A stretch of 56,357 bases of DNA from Amycolatopsis circi (GTDB lineage: Bacteria; Actinomycetota; Actinomycetes; Mycobacteriales; Pseudonocardiaceae): assembly GCF_003385235.1 (NCBI RefSeq), contig NZ_PQIA01000050.1, forward strand, positions 1-56,357. The letters are read 5' to 3'. The notes under the pieces are model-generated. The model saw only the letters and a list, made by a program, of their open reading frames with translations. It made no database searches and was not told where the DNA came from. A program made the position numbers and the translations under genes. Each line of letters opens with the position of its first letter. The stretch's first letter is position 1. Positions 1-8,537 of this stretch are shown one piece after another.

Positions 1-1086
1 CCGCCCCCCAGTCCGCTCCAGTTCATGCAGCAACGTAGTCATCAACCGCGCCCCAGTAGCCCCGATAGGATGCCCCAAAGCAATCCCGCCCCCATTGACA
101 TTGACCTTCTCATGCGGCACCCCCAGCTCCTGCATCCAAGCCAAAACGACCGGCGCGAAAGCCTCATTGCACTCAAAAAGATCGATGTCCCCCACAGACA
201 TCCCAGTCTTCTCCAACGCCCGCTGAGTAGCCGGAATGGGCGCAGTCAACATCCACACCGGATCCGCCCCGTACACGCTGATGTGATGCACCCGAGCCCG
301 CGGCGTCAACCCATGCTCCGACACCGCCTTCTCCGAAGCAATCAGCAGCGCCCCCGCCCCATCGCTGATCTGCGACGCAACCGCAGCAGTAAGCGGACTC
401 CCCTCTTCAAGAGGCTTAAGCCCAGCCATCTTCTCCAAAGTCGTGTCCCGCCGAGGCCCCTCGTCCACGGAAAAATCGCCCACCGGCGAAATCTCCCGAG
501 AGAACCGCCCCTCGTCAATGGCAGCCAGTGCCCGACGATGACTCTCGTAAGCGAACTCCTCAAGCGAGGACCGAGAAAGCCCCCACTTCTCAGCGATCAT
601 CCGCGCGGACCGAAACTGCGAAACTTCCTGATCCCCATACCGAGCCACCCACCCAGGCGACTCCGCGAACGGCGTGCTGAACCCGAACTGCTGCCCCACC
701 ACCATCGCCGAAGAAATCGGAATCGCAGACATATTCTGCACACCCCCGGCGACAATCAGGTCCGCAGTCCCGGACATCACCCCCTGCGCCGCGAAGTGCA
801 CCGCCTGCTGACTGGACCCGCACTGCCGATCGATGGTCACCCCAGGCACATGGTCCGGCAGCCCAGCCACCAGCCAAGCAGTCCGAGCGACGTCCCCGGC
901 CTGCGACCCAATCGTGTCGCAACACCCGAACACGACATCGTCTACAGCGCCGGGATCGATCCCAGTCCGTTCAACCAGCGCACGAATCGCATGCGCCCCC
1001 AGATCAGCCGAATGCATTCCGGCAAGCGAACCACCACGCCGTCCCACCGGAGTGCGGACCGCGTCGACCACGTATGCCTCAGGCAC
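1..1086 (-). CDS. fadA6: Thiolase FadA6, 3' end cut off by the window edge
   Basis: Acetyl-CoA acetyltransferase of the thiolase superfamily, expected to cleave a beta-ketoacyl-CoA during steroid C/D-ring breakdown. 362 codons are visible; about 25 C-terminal residues, including the last catalytic loop, lie outside the window. The GTG start at 1086 follows AGGAGG at good spacing. The nucleophile is Cys89 in CGSSQQAVHFAAQG, and NGGGIALGHPIGATGAR, which carries the catalytic His, is present near the truncation. It lies 17 bp downstream of ipdF and probably shares its transcript with ipdF and fadE30. This fadA6-ipdF-fadE30 association is known from the mycobacterial KstR2 regulon. The thiolase call is certain; the FadA6 name rests on context. 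Confidence 0.85.
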   Translation of the reverse strand, partial: MPEAYVVDAVRTPVGRRGGSLAGMHSADLGAHAIRALVERTGIDPGAVDDVVFGCCDTIGSQAGDVARTAWLVAGLPDHVPGVTIDRQCGSSQQAVHFAAQGVMSGTADLIVAGGVQNMSAIPISSAMVVGQQFGFSTPFAESPGWVARYGDQEVSQFRSARMIAEKWGLSRSSLEEFAYESHRRALAAIDEGRFSREISPVGDFSVDEGPRRDTTLEKMAGLKPLEEGSPLTAAVASQISDGAGALLIASEKAVSEHGLTPRARVHHISVYGADPVWMLTAPIPATQRALEKTGMSVGDIDLFECNEAFAPVVLAWMQELGVPHEKVNVNGGGIALGHPIGATGARLMTTLLHELERTGGR

Positions 1087-1103
1087 GAAATCCTCCTGCG
1101 GGA

Positions 1104-1904
1104 TCAGGGATGCTGACTGCTCACCGAGACGACTTCACCGGTGAGATAAGACGAATACGCACTAGCGAGAAACACCATCACATTGGCGACTTCCCAAGGC
1201 TCCGCGGCCCGGCCGAACGCCTCGCGCCCCTTAAGCTCAGTCAGCAGCTCGGCAGTCGTGACCTTCTCCAGGAACGGATGCATCGCCAGACTGGGCGACA
1301 CCGCATTGACCCGAATCCCGGACGGAGCAAGGTCCATCGCCGCGGACCGGGTCAACGCCATCACACCCGCCTTGGCCGCCGCGTAGTGCGCCTGGCCTTC
1401 CTGCGCCCGCCAGCCGATCACCGAAGCGTTGTTAACGATCACCCCGCGAGTACCACGTGCGATCATCCGCCGAGAAGCCGCCCGAATGCACCGGAAAGTC
1501 CCGGTCAACGTCACGTCAAGCACCAACAACCACTGCTCGTCAGTCATCTCGGTAATCGAAGCCGTACCGCCGAGACCAGCGTTGTTGACCATGATCTCAA
1601 CGCCGCCGAACGGCTCGGCAGCGTCCAGCAAGAAAGCGACCTGCTCCTCCTTGGTCACGTCACAAACCACAGACGCAACCCGCTCGGCACCGAACTCCGC
1701 ACCCAGCTTGGAAGCCGCCTCCGCAAGCCGTCGCTCATGCGTATCGCCGATAACGACCGCCTTTGCCCCCTCTTCGAGGCACCGTCGGGCCACAGCCGCA
1801 CCGATTCCCGCGCCTGCGGCCGCAGTCACCACGACCACGCGATCGGCGAGCAACCCGTGCCCCGGCACGTAATCCGGCGCGGGCTGTTCCGGTTTGACAC
1901 TCAC
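1104..1904 (-). CDS. ipdF: IpdF-type short-chain dehydrogenase (HIP pathway)
   Basis: A 266-residue SDR that oxidises or reduces a hydroxyacyl-CoA intermediate made from HIP-CoA. The N-terminal Rossmann motif is unusual, TAAAGAGIGAA instead of TGxxxGIG, as I recall for IpdF/Rv3559c-type enzymes. The VNNAG motif, the active-site Ser in NNASVIG and the YAAAK catalytic Tyr-Lys are all present. The GTG start at 1904 overlaps the fadE30 stop (GTGA), so translation is coupled. It sits between fadE30 and fadA6, as in mycobacteria. Ordinary classical SDRs would look similar, so the exact assignment leans on neighbours. Confidence 0.8.
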   Translation of the reverse strand: MSVKPEQPAPDYVPGHGLLADRVVVVTAAAGAGIGAAVARRCLEEGAKAVVIGDTHERRLAEAASKLGAEFGAERVASVVCDVTKEEQVAFLLDAAEPFGGVEIMVNNAGLGGTASITEMTDEQWLLVLDVTLTGTFRCIRAASRRMIARGTRGVIVNNASVIGWRAQEGQAHYAAAKAGVMALTRSAAMDLAPSGIRVNAVSPSLAMHPFLEKVTTAELLTELKGREAFGRAAEPWEVANVMVFLASAYSSYLTGEVVSVSSQHP

Positions 1905-3079
1905 GGTCGCGGCTCCTTAGGCAAGCCAAGCACCCGCTCGGCGATGATATTGCGCTGAATTTCGTCCGAACCGCCGTAAATCGTGTCGGCCCGGCTGAAC
2001 AAGAAAAGCGTCTGCTGTGCGTCAAGATCGTAAGAACCGGCGGCAGTCAACGCGGAACCCCCGCGGACATCCATCGCCAGCTCGCCCAACTCCCGATGCC
2101 ACCGAGCCCACAACAGCTTCGACACCGAAGCCTCCGGCCCCCGCGACCCGGCCTGATACGCACTGAGCGTCCGCAACGCATGCACCCGCAGCACCTCGAG
2201 GCCTACAGATGCCTGCGCCAGCCGATCCCGCACCACCGGATCGTCATAACGCCCGTTCGCCCTGGCAGTAGCCACAATGCCCGCCAACTCCCGGGCAAAC
2301 CCGACCTGCTGCCCGATAGTCGACACCCCGCGCTCGAACCCGAGCGTCGCCATCGCGACCTGCCACCCGTCCCCGGGCGCGCCGACGACCAGCGACTCTT
2401 CAGTCCGAGCCCCGTCGAAGAAGACCTCGTTGAACTCGCTGGTCCCGGTCAGCTGCCGAATCGGCCGCACCTCGACCCCGGGCTGATCCATCGGCACCAG
2501 CAAGTACGACAACCCAGCGTGCCGCCGAGAACCAGCCTCAGTGCGCACCACCGCGAAGCACCACTGCGCGTGCTGAGCGAGCGACGTCCAGATCTTCTGC
2601 CCGTCAATCACCCACTCGCCGCCGTCCAGCCGCGCGCGCGTGCGCACCCCAGCCAGATCAGACCCCGCGCCAGGCTCCGAATAGCCCTGGCACCACAGCT
2701 CGGTGGCCCCGACGATCCCCGGCAGGAACCGCTGTCGCTGCTCATCCGTGCCGTGCGCGATCAACGTCGGCCCGAGCAGTTCCTCGCCGAGGTGATTGAC
2801 CCGAGCGGGCGCGTCCGACCGCGCGTATTCCTCGTGGAAGATCACCTGCTGCACCAGGCTCAGCCCGCGGCCGCCGTATTCGACCGGCCAGCCGAGGCAC
2901 GTCCAGCCGTGCGCCGCCAGGTGCTGGTTCCACGCCTGACGCTCGTCGGCCGCTTCGTGCTCGCGCCCGGATCCGCCGAGACCCTTCAGCGCGGCGAACT
3001 CGCCCGCGAGGTGGTCGCCGAGCCACTCGCGCACGTCGGCGCGGAACTGCTCGTCCTCGGGGGTGTAGCGAAGATCCAC
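1901..3079 (-). CDS. fadE30: Acyl-CoA dehydrogenase FadE30
   Basis: A 392-residue acyl-CoA dehydrogenase, FAD-dependent, predicted to desaturate the propionate side chain of an HIP-CoA derivative. The N-terminal helical domain carries the WPVEYGGRG signature, the middle domain has CQGYSEPGAGSDLAG and GQKIWTSLAQ, and the C-terminal domain ends in YGGSDEIQRNIIAERVLGLP, the usual FAD/CoA-binding tail. The start is a GTG at 3079 behind AGGAGGA. It is the first gene of the minus-strand fadE30-ipdF-fadA6 operon and diverges from the enoyl-CoA hydratase, with a KstR2 operator between them. It is single and full length (mycobacterial FadE30 is about 385 residues). Confidence 0.85.
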   Translation of the reverse strand: MDLRYTPEDEQFRADVREWLGDHLAGEFAALKGLGGSGREHEAADERQAWNQHLAAHGWTCLGWPVEYGGRGLSLVQQVIFHEEYARSDAPARVNHLGEELLGPTLIAHGTDEQRQRFLPGIVGATELWCQGYSEPGAGSDLAGVRTRARLDGGEWVIDGQKIWTSLAQHAQWCFAVVRTEAGSRRHAGLSYLLVPMDQPGVEVRPIRQLTGTSEFNEVFFDGARTEESLVVGAPGDGWQVAMATLGFERGVSTIGQQVGFARELAGIVATARANGRYDDPVVRDRLAQASVGLEVLRVHALRTLSAYQAGSRGPEASVSKLLWARWHRELGELAMDVRGGSALTAAGSYDLDAQQTLFLFSRADTIYGGSDEIQRNIIAERVLGLPKEPRP

Positions 3080-3122
3080 CCGTCCTCCTGGTTCGCCGGT
3101 GCCGGTCCCGCCACGCTACCAA

Positions 3123-3136
3123 ACCAAGCACTTGTT
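3123..3136. promoter_or_regulatory. KstR2 operator in a divergent promoter
   Basis: ACCAAGCACTTGTT matches the KstR2 consensus AnCAAGnnCTTGnT at every fixed position. It lies 44 bp upstream of the fadE30 GTG and 40 bp upstream of the enoyl-CoA hydratase TTG, so one site can repress both operons. KstR2 is known to release DNA on binding HIP-CoA, made by FadD3. The kstR2 gene itself is at 9310-9921. Confidence 0.9.
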
Positions 3137-3175
3137 TGGTAGCATCGCCGCCGAACCGAGAAGGAGTGATGCGCG

Positions 3176-4054
3176 TTGAGCGGAACCGAAGAAAGCACCG
3201 ACGAGCAGGTCGTGACGTACGAGGTGCGCGGTCCGGTCGCGGTCGTCACGCTGAACCGGCCGCAGTACCGCAACGCCCAGAACTCGAAGATGACCTACGC
3301 GCTGGACGCCGCGTTCACGAAGGCGGTGGACGACCCGGACGTCAAGGCGATCGTGCTGGCGGGCAACGGCAAGCACTTCTGCGCCGGGCACGACATCGGC
3401 ACCCCGGGCCGCGACGTCGACCAGAGCTTCGAGCGCAAAGCGGTCATCTGGTGGGACCACACCGACCGGGCGGGCGTCGATTCGCGCTTCGCCCGCGAGT
3501 CGGAGGTCTACCTCGGCATGTGCCGGCGGTGGCGGGAGATCCCGAAGCCGGTGATCGCGATGGTGCAGGGCGCGTGCATCGCGGGTGGCCTGATGCTCGC
3601 GTGGTCGTGCGACTTCATCGTGGCCTCCGACGACGCGTTCTTCTCCGACCCAGTCGTGCGGATGGGCATCCCGGGCGTCGAGTACTTCGCGCATCCGTGG
3701 GTGATGAACCCGCGCGCGGCGAAGGAGTTCCTCTACACCGGCGACCGGTTCGGGGCGGACCGTGCGCAGGCGCTCGGCATGGTCAACCACGTCGTGCCGC
3801 GTGCCGAACTCGAAGAGGCGACGTTCGCGATCGCCGAGCGGATCGCGCAGATGCCGCAGCTGGGTCTGGCGCTCACGAAGAAGGCCGTCAACCAGGCCGA
3901 AGACCTGATGGGCATGCGGTCCGGAATGGACTCGGTGTTCGGCCTGCACCACGCCGCGCACGCGCACAACGCCGAACTGGACACCGATTCGCTCGCCGGG
4001 CTCGACGCGCGTTCGATGGCGAAGGCCAACAAGAAAGCCGCGGGAGAGTCATGA
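3176..4054 (+). CDS. Enoyl-CoA hydratase/isomerase family protein
   Basis: A 292-residue crotonase-fold enzyme, probably hydrating the enoyl-CoA made by a neighbouring FadE. The oxyanion-hole motifs are visible: GNGKHFCAGHDIG for the first, and GACIAGGLMLAWSCD for the second. It is longer than a typical 260-residue hydratase because of an insertion rich in Trp/His (WWDHTDRAG) after the first motif and a C-terminal helical tail. The best start is TTG at 3176, about 9 bp after AAGGAG; an ATG at 3169 is in another frame. Its stop overlaps the next start (ATGA). It begins the plus-strand KstR2-controlled operon. Orthology to EchA20 or EchA19 cannot be settled by eye. Confidence 0.85.
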   Translation: MSGTEESTDEQVVTYEVRGPVAVVTLNRPQYRNAQNSKMTYALDAAFTKAVDDPDVKAIVLAGNGKHFCAGHDIGTPGRDVDQSFERKAVIWWDHTDRAGVDSRFARESEVYLGMCRRWREIPKPVIAMVQGACIAGGLMLAWSCDFIVASDDAFFSDPVVRMGIPGVEYFAHPWVMNPRAAKEFLYTGDRFGADRAQALGMVNHVVPRAELEEATFAIAERIAQMPQLGLALTKKAVNQAEDLMGMRSGMDSVFGLHHAAHAHNAELDTDSLAGLDARSMAKANKKAAGES

Positions 4055-5205
4055 GCCCGGAATTCACCGCCGCGGAAGAGGAGTTCCGGGCGGAGGCGCG
4101 CGGCTGGCTGGCGGAAAACAGCCCCAGCCCGCTGCCGTCGATGGATACCGAAGACGGCGCCCGCGCGCACCGCGAGTGGGAAGCGAAGCTCGCCGAGGGC
4201 CGGTGGTCCGTGGTCACCTGGCCCGCCGAGTACGGCGGCCGCGCCGCGACGCTGACCGAGTGGGTGCTGTTCGAGGAGGAGTACTACCTCAGCGGCGCGC
4301 CGACCCGGATCGCGCAGAACGGCATCTCGCTGCTGGCTCCGATCATCTTCGAACACGGCACCGACGACCAGCGCCAGCGGCACCTCCCGCTGACCGCGAA
4401 CGGGACCCGGATCTGGGCGCAGGCCTGGTCCGAACCCGAGGCGGGCAGCGACCTCGCCGGAATCCGCAGCACCGCCGTCCGCGACGACGACCGCGGCGGC
4501 TGGGTCCTGGGCGGTCAGAAGATCTGGAGTTCCCGCGCCCCGTTCGCGGACTGGGGTTTCGGCCTGTTCCGCTCCGACCCCGAGGCCGAGCGGCACCGCG
4601 GCCTCACCTACTTCCTGTTCCCGCTCGATTCCGACGGCGTCACCGTCCGGCCGATCGCGCAGCTCGACGGCGACAGCGGGTTCGCCGAGATCTTCTTCGA
4701 CGACGTCTTCGTGCCTGATCAGGACGTCCTCGGCGGCGTCGGCGACGGCTGGCGCGTCGCGATGAGCACGGCGGGCAACGAACGCGGCCTGTCGCTGCGT
4801 TCGCCAGGCCGGTTCCTCGCGGCGGCGGACCGGCTGCTGGGCCTCTGGGCCGAGCGCGGGGCCGAAGCGCCGCACCTGCGCGACCGCGTGGCCGACGCGT
4901 GGATCAAGGCCGAGGCTTACCGGCTCTACACCTGGGACACCGTCGACCACGTCCAGAACGGCGGCGACGTCGGCGCCGCGGGCAGCGTGAACAAGCTCTT
5001 CTGGACCGGGCTCGACCTCGGCATCCAGGAAACGGCGCTCGACCTGCTCGGCGCGGGCCAGGAGCTGCACGGGCGCTGGATGGAGGACTACCTGTTCGCT
5101 CTCGGCGGCCCGATCTACGCCGGCACCAACGAAATCCAGCGCAACATCGTCGCGGAACGGCTGCTCGGCCTCCCGCGCGGCGAACGCAGGAAGGCACAAG
5201 CATGA
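4051..5205 (+). CDS. fadE31: Acyl-CoA dehydrogenase, FadE31-type large subunit
   Basis: A 384-residue acyl-CoA dehydrogenase. It has WPAEYGGRA in the N-terminal domain, AQAWSEPEAGSDLAG and GQKIWSSRAP in the middle domain, and YAGTNEIQRNIVAERLLGLP at the C terminus. In mycobacteria, FadE31 pairs with FadE32 or FadE33 as alpha2beta2 heterotetramers, and the two following genes have the matching shorter lengths. The ATG at 4051 overlaps the previous stop, and its own stop overlaps the next start, so the whole run is translationally coupled. A longer reading frame extends upstream, but that part only shadows the hydratase. Confidence 0.8.
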   Translation: MSPEFTAAEEEFRAEARGWLAENSPSPLPSMDTEDGARAHREWEAKLAEGRWSVVTWPAEYGGRAATLTEWVLFEEEYYLSGAPTRIAQNGISLLAPIIFEHGTDDQRQRHLPLTANGTRIWAQAWSEPEAGSDLAGIRSTAVRDDDRGGWVLGGQKIWSSRAPFADWGFGLFRSDPEAERHRGLTYFLFPLDSDGVTVRPIAQLDGDSGFAEIFFDDVFVPDQDVLGGVGDGWRVAMSTAGNERGLSLRSPGRFLAAADRLLGLWAERGAEAPHLRDRVADAWIKAEAYRLYTWDTVDHVQNGGDVGAAGSVNKLFWTGLDLGIQETALDLLGAGQELHGRWMEDYLFALGGPIYAGTNEIQRNIVAERLLGLPRGERRKAQA

Positions 5206-6155
5206 AGTTCCGGCTGTCCGCCGAACAGCGCGCGTTCGCCGAAGCGCTGGACGCCCTGCTGGGCGCGGCCGACGTCCCCGGCGTCAACCGGTCCTGGGCG
5301 GCCAACCGGCCGGAAGCCGGGCTGTTGCTGTGGAAGCAGCTGGCCGAACTGGGCGTCACCGCGCTCGGCGTGCCCGAGGAACACGGCGGCGTCGGCGGGA
5401 CCCCGGTCGATCTGATCGTGGCCTTCGAGCGCCTCGGATACCACGGCGTGCCGGGTCCGGTGATCGAGTCGATCGCCGCTGCTCCCGCGCTGCTCACTGA
5501 CGCGTCGTTGTTGTCCTCGCTGGCCTCCGGGGACGCGGTGGTGACCTTCGCGAGCGCGCCGGACACTCCGTATGCGCTGGATGCGGATGTCGCGACGGAC
5601 GTCTTCGTGGTCGGCGATTCGCTGGCACGGGCGGAAATCGGCCGCTCGCTGCAGTCGGTCGATCCGTCTCGGCATCTGTTCGAGGTGACCGCCGGTGAGG
5701 AGGTTCAGCCGCTCGCCCCGGAAAAGCGCGCAGGGGCGCTCGACCTCGCCAGCCTCGCCTGCGCGGCGGAGTTGCTCGGCTGCGGCGAGCGAATGCTGGC
5801 CGACACCGTGGCGTACCTCGGCCAACGACGCCAGTTCGGCCGCGTGATCGGCGAGTACCAAGCGCTCAAGCACGCCGCCGCCGACGTGCGCGTCGCACTC
5901 GACTTCGCCCGTCCGCTTCTGCTCGGCGCGGCCCGTGAGCCCAGCGCTCGTGCGATCTCGGCGGCGAAGGTCGCGGCGTCGGACGCGGCTCAGCTCGCCG
6001 CGCGCACCGGACTGCAACTGCACGGCGCGATCGGCTACACGCTCGAATGCGATTTGAGCCTGTGGCTGTTGCGCGTCCGGGCGCTCGTGGGCTGCTGGGG
6101 CACGCCGTCCGTGCACCGCGCGCGGGTGCTGGAGAGCCTGATGAGGGGCCGCTGA
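5202..6155 (+). CDS. fadE32: Acyl-CoA dehydrogenase, FadE32-type small subunit
   Basis: A 317-residue acyl-CoA dehydrogenase family protein, shorter than the FadE31-type gene before it. The N-terminal part reads MKFRLSAEQRAFAEALDALL with VPEEHGGVGG following, the middle beta domain is reduced, and the C-terminal helical domain is retained (RRQFGRVIGEYQALKHAAAD and LQLHGAIGYTLECDLSLWL). Shortened partners of this type form the non-catalytic or half-site beta subunits of mycobacterial heteromeric FadE enzymes. The start ATG overlaps the fadE31 stop and the stop touches the fadE33 start. FadE32 and FadE33 are told apart here only by order. Confidence 0.75.
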   Translation: MKFRLSAEQRAFAEALDALLGAADVPGVNRSWAANRPEAGLLLWKQLAELGVTALGVPEEHGGVGGTPVDLIVAFERLGYHGVPGPVIESIAAAPALLTDASLLSSLASGDAVVTFASAPDTPYALDADVATDVFVVGDSLARAEIGRSLQSVDPSRHLFEVTAGEEVQPLAPEKRAGALDLASLACAAELLGCGERMLADTVAYLGQRRQFGRVIGEYQALKHAAADVRVALDFARPLLLGAAREPSARAISAAKVAASDAAQLAARTGLQLHGAIGYTLECDLSLWLLRVRALVGCWGTPSVHRARVLESLMRGR

Positions 6156-7213
6156 TGCACTTCGCGTTGTCCGACGAGCAGCGGGAACTCGCCGCCGCCG
6201 TCCGCGGGCTGGTCAAGAGACGAGCCGCGACGACTGACCTGCGGGCGGCGATCGACTCGCCGACCGGATACGACACCGAACTGTGGTCCGCGTTGTGCGA
6301 GCAGATCGGCGTCGCGGCGCTGGCTATCCCCGAGGAGTACGGCGGGGCCGGATTCAGCCTGTTCGAAACGCATGTGGTGCTGGAGGAACTGGGCGCGAGC
6401 CTGACGCCGTCGCCGCTGCTGGGCTCTGGAGTGCTTGCCGCGCAAGCATTACTGGCCGCGGACGCGCCTGAGTTGCTTCCCGAGATCGCCGCCGGTGAGG
6501 TCGTCGCGCTGGCCTGGGCTGATCGTGCTGGACGCCATCGAACCGACGGTTCGGACGTGGTCGCTTCGGCTGGAACCCTGAACGGCACCGCGACTTTGGT
6601 GCTGGACGGCGCGCAAGCGTCGCACCTGCTGGCGGTCGCGATGGCCGACGGACGCCCCGCGCTGTTCCAGACTGACGCCACCGCTGAGGCGACCCCAGCG
6701 GTCGACCAGACACTGAGGTTCGCCAAGGTCGAATTCCGCGACACCCCGGCGACGTTGCTCGCGGAGGACTTCACCGAAGCCCTCCCCCGGCTGCACGCGC
6801 TCGCCGCGATCGCTTGCACCGCTTTGCAAGTCGGCGGCGCACAGTCCTGTTTGGACCGAACCGTCGCGCACCTCAAGGAACGCGAACAGTTCGGCCGTCC
6901 GCTCGGCTCGTTCCAGGCGCTGAAACACCGGGTCGCGGACATGCTGGTCCAGGTCGAGACCGCACGTTCTATCTCGTGGGCAGCCGGGTTCGCGGCCGGC
7001 AACGGAGACGACCTCGTCCAGCAAGCGGCGTACGCGAAATCCTGGTGCAGCGAAGCCTTCACCGCGGTAGCGGCCGAAACTGTCCAGCTGCACGGCGGAA
7101 TCGCGATCACTTGGGAACATGACGCCCAGCTGTACTTCAAACGAGCGCATGCGCTGGCGCACCTCTTTGGCGACGCTCGCGAGCACCGGGCCCGGCTCCG
7201 GAGCGACGCATGA
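6155..7213 (+). CDS. fadE33: Acyl-CoA dehydrogenase, FadE33-type small subunit
   Basis: A 352-residue acyl-CoA dehydrogenase homologue, third in the tandem FadE set. It has IPEEYGGAGFSLFE near the N terminus, EREQFGRPLGSFQALKHRVAD at about residue 245, and a VQLHGGIAITWEHDAQLYFK C-terminal motif. As with the preceding gene, the middle domain is degenerate, fitting a partner subunit for FadE31. The ATG at 6155 shares one base with the fadE32 stop (TGATG), and the stop overlaps the VOC gene (ATGA). The gene set parallels mycobacterial fadE31-32-33, which belongs to the KstR2 regulon. Confidence 0.75.
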   Translation: MHFALSDEQRELAAAVRGLVKRRAATTDLRAAIDSPTGYDTELWSALCEQIGVAALAIPEEYGGAGFSLFETHVVLEELGASLTPSPLLGSGVLAAQALLAADAPELLPEIAAGEVVALAWADRAGRHRTDGSDVVASAGTLNGTATLVLDGAQASHLLAVAMADGRPALFQTDATAEATPAVDQTLRFAKVEFRDTPATLLAEDFTEALPRLHALAAIACTALQVGGAQSCLDRTVAHLKEREQFGRPLGSFQALKHRVADMLVQVETARSISWAAGFAAGNGDDLVQQAAYAKSWCSEAFTAVAAETVQLHGGIAITWEHDAQLYFKRAHALAHLFGDAREHRARLRSDA

Positions 7214-7641
7214 TCCATCACGTCGGAATCACCGTGCACGACCTTGCCGCGTCGACCGAGTTCTACCGCGATTTGCTTGGCGGCAGCGTCGAAGGACCGT
7301 TCGAGCGCAGCGGTCCGCGGATCGACGAAGTCACCGGATATCCGGGAGTGATCGTGCGCCAGAGCTTCGTGTCGGCCGACGACGGAGACACGGTGGTCGA
7401 GCTGCTGCAGTACGAAAACGGATCGCCGACGCGGATCGACCCGGATCACGGGCAAGCGGGCGCGGCACACGTCGCGATCACCGTCGACGATCTGGACGCG
7501 ACGCTGGAGCGGCTGCGCGGACACGGGGTCGCGGCGGTGTCCGAGCCGATCGTCACCAGCCATCCGATGGCGGGCTGCCGCGCGGTGTACGTGCTCGATC
7601 CGGACCGGGTCCGCGTCGAACTGGTGCAACTGCCCGCCTGA
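7210..7641 (+). CDS. VOC-superfamily protein, methylmalonyl-CoA epimerase-like
   Basis: A 143-residue protein of the vicinal-oxygen-chelate (glyoxalase) fold with two beta-alpha-beta-beta-beta modules. The start MIHHVGITVHDLAASTEFY and the second module (AAHVAITVDDLDATLERL, ending DPDRVRVELVQ) supply the usual His/Glu metal ligands. It most resembles epimerase-like VOC proteins, not ring-cleaving dioxygenases, which are about twice as long. It overlaps fadE33 by 4 bp and sits 23 bp before ipdA, so it is embedded in the HIP operon. I know of no established HIP-pathway step for it; epimerisation or isomerisation of a CoA intermediate is an inference. Confidence 0.75.
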   Translation: MIHHVGITVHDLAASTEFYRDLLGGSVEGPFERSGPRIDEVTGYPGVIVRQSFVSADDGDTVVELLQYENGSPTRIDPDHGQAGAAHVAITVDDLDATLERLRGHGVAAVSEPIVTSHPMAGCRAVYVLDPDRVRVELVQLPA

Positions 7642-7664
7642 GCGGACAAACAATGGAGGAACGA

Positions 7665-8537
7665 ATGGGCGGCAAGTCCATGACGCTGGACGGCGTCACC
7701 GAGTACGTCCGGTCCGGGATGACCGTCGGGATCGGCGGATGGGGATCGCGGCGCAAGCCGATGGCGATGGTGCGCGAACTGCTGCGCAGCGACGTCGAAG
7801 ACCTCACGCTGGTCACCTTCGGCGGGCCCGAGGTCGGGCTGCTGTGCGCGGCGGGCAAGGTGCGCCGGGTGATCTACGGGTTCGTCTCGCTCGACACGAT
7901 CCCGCTCGACCCGCATTTCCGCGCCGCGCGCGAGGGCGGCCGGGTCGAGACGACCGAGTACGACGAGGGCATGTTCGTCGCCGCGCTGCGGGCGGGTGCC
8001 AACCGGCTGTCGTTCCTGCCGACGCGGTCCGGTCTCGAGAGCGACGTGCTGCTGATGAACCCGGAACTGAAGACGGTCGCGTCGCCGTATGACGACGACG
8101 TGTACATCGCGGTGCCCGCGGTGCGCCCGGATGTCTCGCTGCTGCACCTCAACCGCAGCGACACCCTCGGCAACGGCCAGTTCCTCGGCCCGGACCCGTA
8201 CTTCGACGACCTGTTCGCGATGGCGTCGGACAAAACGCTGCTGAGCGTCGAGAAGATCGTGGACACCGAGGACCTCACCGCGACCGAGCGGTCGACGTCG
8301 CTGCTGATCAGCCGGATGTTCGTGAACGGCGTGATCGAGGCCCCGAACGGCGCGCATTTCACCTCGTGCGACCCGGATTACGGCCGCGACGAGGCGTTCC
8401 AGCGGCATTACGCGCAGTCCGCGCAGGACGAGGTCTCGTGGAAGCAGTTCCGCGAAACCTTCCTGACCGGCGACGAGGCCAGCTACCACGAAGCAGTGCG
8501 CGCCTTCCACCGCGCGACCGAGAAGGAGTCCGCATGA
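7665..8537 (+). CDS. ipdA: IpdA, CoA-transferase-family ring hydrolase, alpha subunit
   Basis: A 290-residue class I CoA-transferase-fold protein. Together with IpdB it is known in actinobacteria to hydrolyse the last steroid ring (COCHEA-CoA) rather than to transfer CoA. The N-terminal GMTVGIGGWGSRRKPMAMVR loop and VTFGGPEVGLLCAAGKV fit the alpha subunit. Two in-frame ATGs exist at 7653 and 7665; the second is preceded by GGAGGA four bases upstream and is preferred. The stop overlaps the ipdB start (ATGA), as expected for subunits made in equal amounts. Confidence 0.9.
   Translation: MGGKSMTLDGVTEYVRSGMTVGIGGWGSRRKPMAMVRELLRSDVEDLTLVTFGGPEVGLLCAAGKVRRVIYGFVSLDTIPLDPHFRAAREGGRVETTEYDEGMFVAALRAGANRLSFLPTRSGLESDVLLMNPELKTVASPYDDDVYIAVPAVRPDVSLLHLNRSDTLGNGQFLGPDPYFDDLFAMASDKTLLSVEKIVDTEDLTATERSTSLLISRMFVNGVIEAPNGAHFTSCDPDYGRDEAFQRHYAQSAQDEVSWKQFRETFLTGDEASYHEAVRAFHRATEKESA

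Noticed and set aside
3136..5205. A single 689-residue reading frame covering the enoyl-CoA hydratase region and FadE31
   Set aside because: The first ~300 codons only shadow the hydratase in another frame and have no family match; the real FadE31 starts at 4051 with a coupled ATGA.
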